Assembly: GCA_965365655.1 (NCBI GenBank)
Contig: CBDUCN010000095.1
Span: forward strand, 1-16,081
Length of the DNA stretch: 16,081 bases
Source of the DNA: JBFHNV01 sp965365655
GTDB lineage: Bacteria; Pseudomonadota; Gammaproteobacteria; HK1
Direction of reading: 5' to 3'
Shown here: one piece after another, positions 6,455 to 13,898 of the stretch
How the letters are laid out: the number at the start of each line of letters is the position of its first letter
Position numbering within the stretch: the first letter of the stretch is position 1
Notes under the pieces: generated by a model
The model's input: the letters and a program-made list of their open reading frames with translations, nothing else
The model's database searches: none
What the model was told of the DNA's origin: nothing
Program-made: the position numbers and the translations under genes

Positions 6455-6604
6455 CGCCCGTCGTGATCGCAGTCCACGCGGACGGCGAGCATAGACCGCC
6501 GCACCGGCCCGTTCTTGCCATTTCGTGCGACGCCAGCGCAGCGCGCCGCCTCGTCACCGCCTGCCCCGTTGGGTAGAGTCTTCCGACCGCTCCCACCTCC
6601 GGCA
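6455..6604. promoter_or_regulatory. divergent promoter region between the mla operon and the second mlaC-like gene
   Basis: Both operons must be read outward from these 150 bases. Plus strand: TCGTCA (6551-6556) and TAGAGT (6574-6579) are 17 bases apart and resemble a weak sigma-70 promoter, 26 bases before the ATG at 6605. Minus strand: TATGCT (6493-6488) is a -10-like hexamer without a good -35. These are matches by eye only. Confidence 0.3.
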
Positions 6605-7252
6605 ATGACCATGCCCCTGCTGCGTTCCCGTGTCGTCGTGGCCTCACTGGCCGGCGCGTTGCTGATCTCCGTTGCCGCGGCCGTCACCCCCGGCCCGCTG
6701 GACACCGTGAAGCAGGCGAGTGACCGCATCATCGCGGTGCTCTCCGACCCCGGTGTTCCGCGTAACGAGCGCTGGACCCACATCGCGCCGATCATTCGCG
6801 AGAACTTCGACTTCCTGTCCATGTCGCAGAGCGTGCTGTCGCAGGACTGGAAGCGCGCGACGCCGCAGGAGCAGCGTCGTTTCGTGGACTACTTCTCGCA
6901 GTACATCGAGGGCACCTACCGGTCGAAGATCGAGGCCTACTCCGGCCAGCGCATCGAGTACACCGGCGAGACGGTGCGCGGTGAGCGCGCGGCCGTGCAG
7001 TCCGTCATCCACGCGGGCGGCACGCAGATCCCGGTCGGCTACTACCTGCGACGCATCTCCGACGGAAGCTGGCGGGCCTACGACGTGACCATCGAGGGAG
7101 TGAGCCTGGTGAACAGCTACCGGGAGACCTACACCGCGATCGCCAAGACCTCCGGCCTGGACGGCGTGCTCTCGCACGTGGAGCGCCGGGTGCGCGAGCT
7201 TCGCGCCAGCGGGGATCTGGCCGCGCCGGCGCGGGCGACGCGGACCCAGTAG
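6605..7252 (+). CDS. second MlaC/Ttg2D-family periplasmic lipid-binding protein
   Basis: A 215-residue MlaC-family protein. It aligns with the operon's MlaC along its whole length: FDFLSMSQSVL, WKRATPQEQRRF, GTYRSKIEAYSGQ and WRAYDVTIEGVSLVNSYR match FDFESMSRSIL, WKDATPDEQQRF, NTYIAAMEDYSGQ and WFAYDVTVEGVSLVNNYR. The N-terminus RSRVVVASLAGALLISVAAA is a signal peptide. I chose ATG 6605; ATG 6611 is equally possible, and the frame extends upstream to 6515 with no family support. Compared with the first MlaC it has a longer C-terminal tail (about residues 200-215, rich in A, R and T). It is divergent from the mla operon across a 150-bp gap, so it likely answers to linked regulation. It may be a second lipid shuttle for the same transporter or handle a different lipid. 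Confidence 0.88.
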   Translation: MTMPLLRSRVVVASLAGALLISVAAAVTPGPLDTVKQASDRIIAVLSDPGVPRNERWTHIAPIIRENFDFLSMSQSVLSQDWKRATPQEQRRFVDYFSQYIEGTYRSKIEAYSGQRIEYTGETVRGERAAVQSVIHAGGTQIPVGYYLRRISDGSWRAYDVTIEGVSLVNSYRETYTAIAKTSGLDGVLSHVERRVRELRASGDLAAPARATRTQ

Positions 7253-7253
7253 C

Positions 7254-7282
7254 GCCTCGGTCTGCAAGGCAAGCGCCGAGGC
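7254..7282 (+). terminator. weak terminator candidate after the second mlaC-like gene
   Basis: GCCTCGG (7254-7260) pairs perfectly with CCGAGGC (7276-7282) across a 15-nt loop, starting just after the stop codon. There is no T-run. The remaining 200 bp before the next gene show nothing certain. Confidence 0.25.
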
Positions 7283-7484
7283 TGCGTCCTGCGGCGGCGC
7301 GAGGCCGGCTTCGGGGCGAACGCTTCACCGAGCGGGGCGCGTGGCCATCCCGGCTCGCCGCGCCTCTCGTCGCTCGGACAAAGGGGACCGCTCGTCCTTG
7401 CCGCGCCTCGCCAGCCGGGCGTCCGGCGGGAGCGGATGGCACACTGACCGGGACCCGAGGCCCACCGCGAAGGACTCTCCAGGC

Positions 7485-8699
7485 ATGCGCATCGTTCAGC
7501 CCATCGGAACCCGGATGCGCGCGGGATCGACGTACGGGATGCGCTCTGAGCGGTCATCGCACGCGACCCCGGCGCCGGTGTGCCCGGGACGGCCGCGGGC
7601 TGCACCGCTTCCGCGCCGCGCGCGACGGGCCGCAGCCTGCCTGGCGGCGCTCGCCGGGCTGCTGCACGCGGCGGCCGCCGGCGCCGCCGGCCCCTGGTAC
7701 CCGGTCACCGTGGACGTGTGGGACCCCCCGTTCAACGAGTCCCGCCAGCGCGTGCAGCGCGAGTACGTCCCCGTCGAGCGCGCCGCAAAGCCGTGGCGTA
7801 TCTGCGCGTCCATCCCGCACCTCAAGGACGCGTTCTGGGTCAGCGTGAACCACGGGCTGGTCGAGGAGGCGCGCCGGCTGGGCGTGGCCCTGTCGCTGCA
7901 CCAGTCCGGCGGCTACGAGTTCCTGGACGTTCAGCGCGCGCAGCTCGACGCGTGCCTCGCGGACGGGGTCGACGGCCTGATCGTCAGCGCCGTGTCGCTG
8001 GACGGCGTCAACGACCTGGTGGCGCGCGCCGCGGACATGGGCGTGCCCGTGGTCGACCTCATCAACGGCATGTCGTCGCCGGCGATCGCGGCCCGCGCGG
8101 CGCCCTCGTACTGGATCAACGCCCACACGACGGGCACCTATCTGCGCCGGCTGCAGGCCGAGGCCGGGAGGCCGATCCGGGTGGCCTGGTTCCCCGGCCC
8201 CGAGGGCGCGGCGTGGGTGCGCGACGCCGACGCGGGATTCCGCGCCGCGCTGGACGGGGCGCCGGTGGAGATCGTCGCCACCCGGTTCGGCGACACCGGG
8301 CGGGCCGCGCAGGCGCTGCTGGTCGAGGCCGCCCTCGACGAGCATCCCGACGGGCTCGACTACCTCGTCGGCACCGCGCCGACCGCGGAGGCGGCGGGGC
8401 CCATTCTCCGCGGGCGCGGCCTCGCCGGGCGGGTCAGGGTGATGGCCTTCTACTTCTCGCCCGGTGTGTATCGCGGGATCCGGCGCGGCGAGATCGTCGC
8501 CGCGCCGGCCGACGGCCAGGGCCTGGTCTCGCGCATCGCGGTGGACCTGATGGTGCGCATCCTCGAGCAGCGCGACCACGTCCGCCACGTGGCGCCGATC
8601 GCCACCGTGGTCGACGTGGACAGCGTGCGCGGCTGGGACTCCTCGGCGACGCTGGCGCCGCGCGGCTTCCGGCCGGTGTTCCGGGTGAACGCACCGTGA
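7485..8699 (+). CDS. torT: TorT-family periplasmic ligand-binding protein
   Basis: TorT is the periplasmic protein that binds trimethylamine N-oxide and hands the signal to the kinase TorS. This 404-residue protein carries the family pattern: W104-RICASIPHLKDAFWVSVNHG, GVALSLHQSGGY, then MAFYFSPGVYRGIRRGEIVAAPAD and finally APRGFRPVF, each close to the E. coli TorT segments as I recall them (WKLCALYPSLKDSYWLSLNYG; SFYLSHQVYRGLKRG; SPGGFRPVY). A hydrophobic, alanine-rich segment (AAACLAALAGLLHAAAAG, about residues 50-67) is the likely export signal. The start is uncertain: ATG 7485 has GAAGGA ten bases upstream but gives a long charged front; ATG 7539 or GTG 7578 would give a more normal signal peptide. 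The ligand need not be TMAO. It precedes a CHASE-type hybrid kinase by 58 bp. Confidence 0.85.
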   Translation: MRIVQPIGTRMRAGSTYGMRSERSSHATPAPVCPGRPRAAPLPRRARRAAACLAALAGLLHAAAAGAAGPWYPVTVDVWDPPFNESRQRVQREYVPVERAAKPWRICASIPHLKDAFWVSVNHGLVEEARRLGVALSLHQSGGYEFLDVQRAQLDACLADGVDGLIVSAVSLDGVNDLVARAADMGVPVVDLINGMSSPAIAARAAPSYWINAHTTGTYLRRLQAEAGRPIRVAWFPGPEGAAWVRDADAGFRAALDGAPVEIVATRFGDTGRAAQALLVEAALDEHPDGLDYLVGTAPTAEAAGPILRGRGLAGRVRVMAFYFSPGVYRGIRRGEIVAAPADGQGLVSRIAVDLMVRILEQRDHVRHVAPIATVVDVDSVRGWDSSATLAPRGFRPVFRVNAP

Positions 8700-8705
8700 C
8701 CGGAC

Positions 8706-8742
8706 CCGGTGCCCGCCCGGGCCGCCTCCGGGCGGGCGCCGG
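8706..8742 (+). promoter_or_regulatory. strong GC hairpin between the torT-like and kinase genes
   Basis: GCCCGCCCGG (8711-8720) pairs perfectly with CCGGGCGGGC (8728-8737) across a 7-nt loop. One G-T pair and four more base pairs extend the stem to about 15 bp. It begins seven bases after the torT stop and ends 15 bases before the kinase ATG, with no T-run. It could attenuate or protect the message, lowering kinase relative to binding protein. Confidence 0.45.
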
Positions 8743-8757
8743 TGCGCGGTTGCGTCC

Positions 8758-11700
8758 ATGCGGCTGACGGCCATCCGGTGGCGCTGGGTCGTGCTGGCCG
8801 GCATGGTCGTGGCCGGCTTCGTCCTCACCCACGCGGCCAGCCGGTCCCTGCAGGAGAGCGCCGTGAACGCGTGGAAGGCGCAGAGCGCGCAGACTGCCCA
8901 GCGCCTGTCGGGAACGCTGCTGAACTGGCTGGAAGAGGGCTACGCGCCGGTGTCGGCCATCGGCGTGCTGTTCGAGAGCTCGCGCCACGTCAGCGACGGC
9001 GAGTTCCTCGACGCCGTCGAGGCCCTGGAAGCGCGCGCCACGTCGTATTTCATCGACACCATCGCGGTGCTGCGCCCGCGCGAGGACGCCCGCGGATGGA
9101 GCGTGGAGCACTCCAGCGAGCCCTACGGCCCGCTCCCCGCCGGCGCCCTGCTCGGCGCGCTGCCCACGCTCGAGGCCGCCCGGGCGCGGGACGGGCAGCT
9201 CATCCTCGGCCCCAGCGTCGCCCTGGCCGCCGAGGCGCGCTACTCGCTGCTGGCGCTGGCCACCCGCGACGACAGCGGCCCACTGGTGATCCTCGCCCTC
9301 GTCAGCCTGGAATCGATCATCGACGACCTGTTCGCGTTGACGCATGAGAAGGGGCTCTCGGTGCTCGTCGAAGGACGCTTCCACCAGGCCGGAGGTCCGG
9401 GAGTGGAGCAGGTGGTGTACGGCGAGCGCCGGCCCGGCGCGGCGCACTCGGTCACCACGCGAACCGTCAGCGGCGCCGCCGACCTGTCCATCACCTGGTT
9501 CATGGACACCACCTTCCGCAACGGGCCGGACACCGCACAGGCCGGCCTGACCCGGGCGTTCGGCTTCACCATCACGGTGGTGCTCGGCGCCTTCGTCGGC
9601 TGGCTGATGGCGCACAACCGCATCGTCGAGCGCAAGGTGGAAGCCGCCACCGCGGAGCTGGGGAGGAAGGAGCGGCAGTTCCGCAGCCTGCTGGAGTCGG
9701 CGCCGGACCCGATGGTGGTCACCGACGACGGCGGCATCATCCTGATGGTCAATCGCCAGACCGAGCAGCTGTTCGGCTACGAGCGCGACGCGCTCAAGGG
9801 CCGGGCAATCGAGATGCTGCTTCCGGAGCGCTTCCGCGAGGGCCACGTCGCGAAGCGGCGCGCCTACGTCGCCGCCGCCTCGGCGCGCCCGATGGGGGCG
9901 GGCCTGGAGCTCGTGGCGCGCAAGGCGGATCGCACGGAGATTCCGGTGGAGGTGAGCCTGAGCCCCATCGAGTCCGAGCACGGGACCATCGTCGCGGCGT
10001 CGCTTCGCGACATCACCGAGCGCAAGCGGGCCGACGACGCGCTGCGCAGCACCAACGAGGAGCTGGCCCGCGCGCGCGAGGCGGCGGACGCGGCGAACGA
10101 CGCCAAGTCGAGCTTCCTCGCGAACATGAGCCACGAGATTCGCACGCCCATGAACGCCATCCTGGGCATGTCCTACCTGGCGCTGCAGACGGCCCTGGAC
10201 GCCAGGCAGCGCGGCTACATCGAGAAGGTGCACCGCTCGGCTTCGTCGCTGCTGGGCGTGATCAACGACATCCTGGACTTCTCGAAGATCGAGGCCGGCA
10301 AGCTGGACATGGAGTCCGTGGACTTCCGGCTGGACGACGTGTTCGACAATCTCGCCAACCTGGTGGGTCTGCGCGCCCAGGAGAAGGACCTGGAGCTGCT
10401 GTTCGACATCCAGTCCGGGGTGCCGATGGGGCTGAAGGGCGATCCCCTTCGCCTCGGGCAGGTGCTGCTCAACCTCGCCAACAACGCGGTGAAGTTCACC
10501 GACAGCGGCGAGGTGGTGGTCGGCGTCTCGGCGCAAGACGTGAGCGCGGAGCGCGTCACGCTTCGCTTCTTCGTGCGCGACACCGGTATCGGCCTCGACG
10601 AAGCGCAGCGCGCGCGACTGTTCCAGTCCTTCAGCCAGGCGGACGCGTCCACCACCCGCCGCTACGGCGGCAGCGGTCTGGGGCTCGTCATCTCGCGTCG
10701 GCTGGTGGAGCTGATGCACGGCGAGATCGGCGTCGACAGCGCGCCGGGCGCGGGCAGCACCTTCTGGTTCACGGCCGCCTTCGAGCGTCGCGATTCGCAG
10801 GCGGAGCCGGCGGTCAGCGTTGACGATCTGCGGGGAATGCACGTGCTGGCCGTGGACGACAACGCGACCGCGCGCGAGATCCTGCGCAGCATGCTGGAGA
10901 GCTTCGAGCACCGCACCGAGGTCGCGCGATCGGGCGCCGAGGCGCTCGCGGCCGTCGAGGCGGCGGATCGCGCCGGAGAGCCCTTCGACGTGGTGCTGAT
11001 GGACTGGAAGATGCCGGGCATGGACGGGGTCGAGGCGGCGCGCGCGCTGCGGGCGCTGGACGGCCTGAGCGCGGCACCGCGGGTGCTGATGGTGACTGCC
11101 TTCGGCAAGGAGGAGCTGATGGAGCAGGCCCGCGGCGTGGCGCTGGACGGCGTCCTGATCAAGCCGGTGAGTCCGTCCATGCTCAACGACGGCATCATGC
11201 AGGCCTTCGGCATGCAGGCTGCGGCGACCGGCCGAGGCGCGGCGCGCCGGGCGGCGGACTCGGCGGTGCAGCGCAAGCTGGCGGGCGCGCGCGTGCTGCT
11301 GGTGGAGGATAACGACACCAACCAGGAGATCGCGCTGGAGCTGCTCCGTCACGCGGGCATCGCCGCGGAGGTGGCGTGCGACGGCCGCGAGGCGCTGCAG
11401 ATGCTGGCCGAGAGGGACTTCGACGGCGTTCTGATGGACATGCAGATGCCGGTCATGGACGGGGTCACGGCGACGCGCGAGATACGCCGGCAGCCCCGGT
11501 TCCGGGACCTGCCGGTGATCGCGATGACGGCCAACGCGATGGTCGGCGACCGCGAGCGCTGCCTGGAGGCCGGCATGAACGACCACATCGCGAAGCCCAT
11601 CGACGTGCGGGAGATGTTCGCCACCATGGCGAAGTGGATCACGCCGGCCGAGCCGATGGACGTGCCGGTGCCCGCGGTGGCGGACGAGGCCGCGCGGCCG

Positions 11701-12300
11701 TCGCTGGCCATCGAGGGCGTGGACACCGCGGCCGGTCTCGCGACGGTGGCCGGAAACGAGGCTCTGTACGCTCGCCTGCTCGCGCGTTTCGGCGACGAGC
11801 AGCGGGACTTCGCGGCCCGTGTGCGCGACTGCCTGGGCCGCGGGCGCCTCGAGGATGCCTCCCGCATGACCCATACCCTGAGGGGCGTAGCCGGGAACCT
11901 GGGCGCGCGGCGCATCGCGGAGGCGGCGAAGGCGCTGGAGCAGGCCTGCGGCAAGGCCGAGGGTCCGGCGCGGCTCGCCGCGTTGCTGGCAGACGTCGAG
12001 GAAGCCCTGGCGCCGACGCTGGCGGGGCTGGCGGCATGGCGTGGCGACGCGAGGGCGCCGGCCGCGGAGCAGGCCGCGGTGGAGCCGGTGGACCTGGCGC
12101 CGATCCTGGGCAGGCTGCAGGTCCTGCTCGAGCAGTACGATGCCGAGGCGGTGGACGTGATCGAGGAGCTGGAGCGCGCCGGTCCGGCGTCGATCCGCGG
12201 CGAGGACCTGCGCCGGCTGCGCCAGCGGGTGGACGATTTCGATTTCGACGACGCGCTGGCCGTGCTGGCGACGATCCGCGAGCACCGCGAACGCGCGTGA
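8758..12300 (+). CDS. hybrid histidine kinase: CHASE-PAS-HisKA-HATPase-REC-REC-Hpt
   Basis: An inner-membrane sensor kinase of 1180 residues. Membrane helices at about 9-25 and 267-286 enclose a periplasmic domain that looks like CHASE (NWLEEGYAPVSAIGVLFESS, VSDGEFLDAV). A PAS domain follows (about 306-425), then HisKA with H459 in MSHEIRTP, HATPase (about 560-680: NLANNAVKF, DTGIGL, GSGLGL), receiver 1 (about 694-815, D749 in MDWKMPGMDG), receiver 2 (842-960, D894 in MDMQMPVMDG) and Hpt (about 985-1085, H1039 in MTHTLRG). A helical tail ends the protein. All catalytic residues look intact, so a full His-Asp-His-Asp relay is expected, the last aspartate most likely in the neighbouring REC-PP2C protein. 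Unlike TorS it has a CHASE domain, a PAS domain and two receivers. No clear ribosome binding site precedes ATG 8758. Confidence 0.9.
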   Translation: MRLTAIRWRWVVLAGMVVAGFVLTHAASRSLQESAVNAWKAQSAQTAQRLSGTLLNWLEEGYAPVSAIGVLFESSRHVSDGEFLDAVEALEARATSYFIDTIAVLRPREDARGWSVEHSSEPYGPLPAGALLGALPTLEAARARDGQLILGPSVALAAEARYSLLALATRDDSGPLVILALVSLESIIDDLFALTHEKGLSVLVEGRFHQAGGPGVEQVVYGERRPGAAHSVTTRTVSGAADLSITWFMDTTFRNGPDTAQAGLTRAFGFTITVVLGAFVGWLMAHNRIVERKVEAATAELGRKERQFRSLLESAPDPMVVTDDGGIILMVNRQTEQLFGYERDALKGRAIEMLLPERFREGHVAKRRAYVAAASARPMGAGLELVARKADRTEIPVEVSLSPIESEHGTIVAASLRDITERKRADDALRSTNEELARAREAADAANDAKSSFLANMSHEIRTPMNAILGMSYLALQTALDARQRGYIEKVHRSASSLLGVINDILDFSKIEAGKLDMESVDFRLDDVFDNLANLVGLRAQEKDLELLFDIQSGVPMGLKGDPLRLGQVLLNLANNAVKFTDSGEVVVGVSAQDVSAERVTLRFFVRDTGIGLDEAQRARLFQSFSQADASTTRRYGGSGLGLVISRRLVELMHGEIGVDSAPGAGSTFWFTAAFERRDSQAEPAVSVDDLRGMHVLAVDDNATAREILRSMLESFEHRTEVARSGAEALAAVEAADRAGEPFDVVLMDWKMPGMDGVEAARALRALDGLSAAPRVLMVTAFGKEELMEQARGVALDGVLIKPVSPSMLNDGIMQAFGMQAAATGRGAARRAADSAVQRKLAGARVLLVEDNDTNQEIALELLRHAGIAAEVACDGREALQMLAERDFDGVLMDMQMPVMDGVTATREIRRQPRFRDLPVIAMTANAMVGDRERCLEAGMNDHIAKPIDVREMFATMAKWITPAEPMDVPVPAVADEAARPSLAIEGVDTAAGLATVAGNEALYARLLARFGDEQRDFAARVRDCLGRGRLEDASRMTHTLRGVAGNLGARRIAEAAKALEQACGKAEGPARLAALLADVEEALAPTLAGLAAWRGDARAPAAEQAAVEPVDLAPILGRLQVLLEQYDAEAVDVIEELERAGPASIRGEDLRRLRQRVDDFDFDDALAVLATIREHRERA

Positions 12301-12395
12301 CGGCGAGTCCGGGCTCCGGCAGGTCTCGCGTTCCGGTGCACGCGCTCCGGGCGAGCGGCAGGTGCCGTGGCGCCTCCCGCTCGCGCTGCAGGGCA

Positions 12396-12401
12396 TAGAA
12401 T
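12396..12401 (+). promoter_or_regulatory. -10-like hexamer upstream of the PP2C gene
   Basis: TAGAAT matches five of six bases of the sigma-70 -10 consensus and lies 64 bases before the ATG at 12465. No convincing -35 stands at the right distance. It may give the phosphatase its own promoter inside the 164-bp gap. Confidence 0.25.
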
Positions 12402-12464
12402 CCGCCGACTCCCTCCGCGCTACGGATGCGCGGCACGATGCGAAGCTTGCGAGGTCTACACCCG

Positions 12465-13679
12465 ATGCAGCCGGACACGGCAAGCCCCGAAGAGCAGGAC
12501 GTGGTGCTGCTGGTGGACGACGATCCGTCCAACCTGGCGGTGCTGCGCGAGACGCTGAAGTCGCGCCCGTACCGGCTGCTGATGGCGAAGTCCGGCGAGC
12601 AGGCGCAGACCATCGCGGCCAAGGCGCGCCCGGCGCTGGTGCTGCTGGACATCGTGATGCCCGGCATCGATGGCTTCGAGACCTGCCGCCGGCTGAAAGC
12701 CGCGCCGGAGACCGTGGACGCGGCGGTGATCTTCCTCTCCGCCCTCGACGAGGCGAAGGACAAGGTGCGCGGGCTGGAGCTGGGGGCGGTGGATTTCATC
12801 TCCAAGCCCTTCGACCCCGACGAGGTCGTGGCCCGGGTGGAGACCCACCTGAAGATCCGGCGCCTGGAGCGCACGCTGGTGCGCAACAACCGGGCCCTGG
12901 AGGCCGCCAATGCGCGCATGCACGCTGACATGCAGGCGGCGGCGCGCGTGCAGCAGTCCTTCCTGCCGCGCGTCGTCCCGCAGGTGGAGGGTGTGCGGCT
13001 GGCGTGGCACTACCGGCCGTGCGACGAGCTGGCCGGCGACGGCCTGAACGTGGTCGCGCTCGGCCCGCACCAGCTCGGCCTGTACGTGGTGGACGTGTGC
13101 GGGCACGGCGTGCCGTCCTCGTTGCTCGCGGTGCAGGTCGCGCGCGACCTGACGTCGTCGGACCGGGACTCGCTGCTGGTGTCCGCCGACGGGCGCAGCC
13201 TCAACAGTCCCGCCCAGGTGGCCACGCGCCTCAACGCGATGTACCCGATGGAGAGCAACGCGGGGCTGTACTTCACGTTCCTCTACGCGGTGCTCGACAC
13301 CGTGAGCGGGGAGCTTCGTTTCGTCAGCGCGGGCAACCCCGGCCCCGTGCAGGTGGGTGCGGACGGCACGGTGCGTGTGCACGACGCCCCGGCGCTGCCG
13401 GTCGGCCTGTTCGCGGACGCGGCCTACGAGGACAGCCTGATCGCGCTGCAGCCCGGAGACCGCGTCTACCTGCACTCGGACGGCCTTTCCGAGGAGCGCA
13501 ACGCTGCCGGCGAGATGTTCGACAACGACCGGATCGCGCCGGTGCTGCGCGCCGCCCGCGGCGAGGACCTCGCCGCCAGCGTCGAGACGCTGATCGAGCG
13601 CGTGGTGGCTTGGCACGGCACGCAGGACCTCAACGACGACATCGCCATCGTGGCGCTGGAGATATCCGCCGGGGAGTGA
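12465..13679 (+). CDS. response regulator with PP2C (RsbU/SpoIIE-type) serine phosphatase output
   Basis: Such proteins dephosphorylate a phosphorylated STAS antagonist when their receiver is switched. The 404-residue product has an N-terminal receiver (residues 12-125; acidic cluster D18-D20, phosphoacceptor D62 in LLDIVMPGIDG, K114 in SKPF), a linker helix (about 128-165, ending in the QAAARVQQSFLP pattern of RsbU-like proteins) and a PP2C domain. Metal-site residues are present: D192 in ELAGDG, D210 in VVDVCGHGVPSSLL, then SAGNPGP, LHSDGLSEERN and LNDDIAIV. The usual GGD is AGD here, a mild change. ATG 12465 is chosen for GAGG upstream; an ATG at 12426 is in frame but adds nothing recognisable. 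It follows the hybrid kinase by 164 bp, making it the likely relay target. Its substrate is probably the STAS protein at 5578-5904. Confidence 0.92.
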   Translation: MQPDTASPEEQDVVLLVDDDPSNLAVLRETLKSRPYRLLMAKSGEQAQTIAAKARPALVLLDIVMPGIDGFETCRRLKAAPETVDAAVIFLSALDEAKDKVRGLELGAVDFISKPFDPDEVVARVETHLKIRRLERTLVRNNRALEAANARMHADMQAAARVQQSFLPRVVPQVEGVRLAWHYRPCDELAGDGLNVVALGPHQLGLYVVDVCGHGVPSSLLAVQVARDLTSSDRDSLLVSADGRSLNSPAQVATRLNAMYPMESNAGLYFTFLYAVLDTVSGELRFVSAGNPGPVQVGADGTVRVHDAPALPVGLFADAAYEDSLIALQPGDRVYLHSDGLSEERNAAGEMFDNDRIAPVLRAARGEDLAASVETLIERVVAWHGTQDLNDDIAIVALEISAGE

Positions 13680-13681
13680 GG

Positions 13682-13727
13682 GCCGGCAGCGACGCGGGCG
13701 CGCCGAGCTCCGCGAGCGCGTGCCGGC
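13682..13727 (+). terminator. inverted repeat after the PP2C gene, weak terminator candidate
   Basis: GCCGGCA (13682-13688) and TGCCGGC (13721-13727) are perfect complements across 32 bases, just after the stop codon. The loop is long and there is no T-run. Confidence 0.2.
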
Positions 13728-13735
13728 GCGGCTGA

Positions 13736-13765
13736 TTGCCCCTCGATCGGCGCCCGGGTAAGAAT
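13736..13765 (+). promoter_or_regulatory. candidate sigma-70 promoter of the FUSC gene
   Basis: TTGCCC (13736-13741) and AAGAAT (13760-13765) are 18 bases apart, each matching four of six consensus bases. The leader to ATG 13899 would be about 125 nt and would contain a 9-bp inverted repeat (GCCGGCGCG 13812-13820, CGCGCCGGC 13856-13864). Confidence 0.35.
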
Positions 13766-13898
13766 CGACTCCATCCCCCCGAGCCGCTCTATCTTCCCCG
13801 AGTGCCCCCCCGCCGGCGCGGGTCAGTGCCCGACGCCGATCCGGCGCGAGCACATCGCGCCGGCCTTCCCCCGCCGCGACGGAGCCCCTGCATCACCG

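Noticed and set aside
7440..7452. Promoter-like stretch before the torT-like gene (GGCACACTGACC)
   Set aside because: Only a loose -10 resemblance and no -35; not strong enough to list.
7253..7484. Possible upstream extension of the torT-like gene from GTG 7341
   Set aside because: The added residues are R/S/P-rich with no family match and would bury the export signal far inside the protein.
8434..12483. Minus-strand open frame of 1349 codons opposite the hybrid kinase
   Set aside because: It is the antisense shadow of a high-GC gene: rich in R, H, Q, A and G with no domain, while the plus strand has intact kinase motifs throughout.
12456..13853. Minus-strand frame of 465 codons opposite the PP2C regulator
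   Set aside because: Antisense shadow without recognisable domain.
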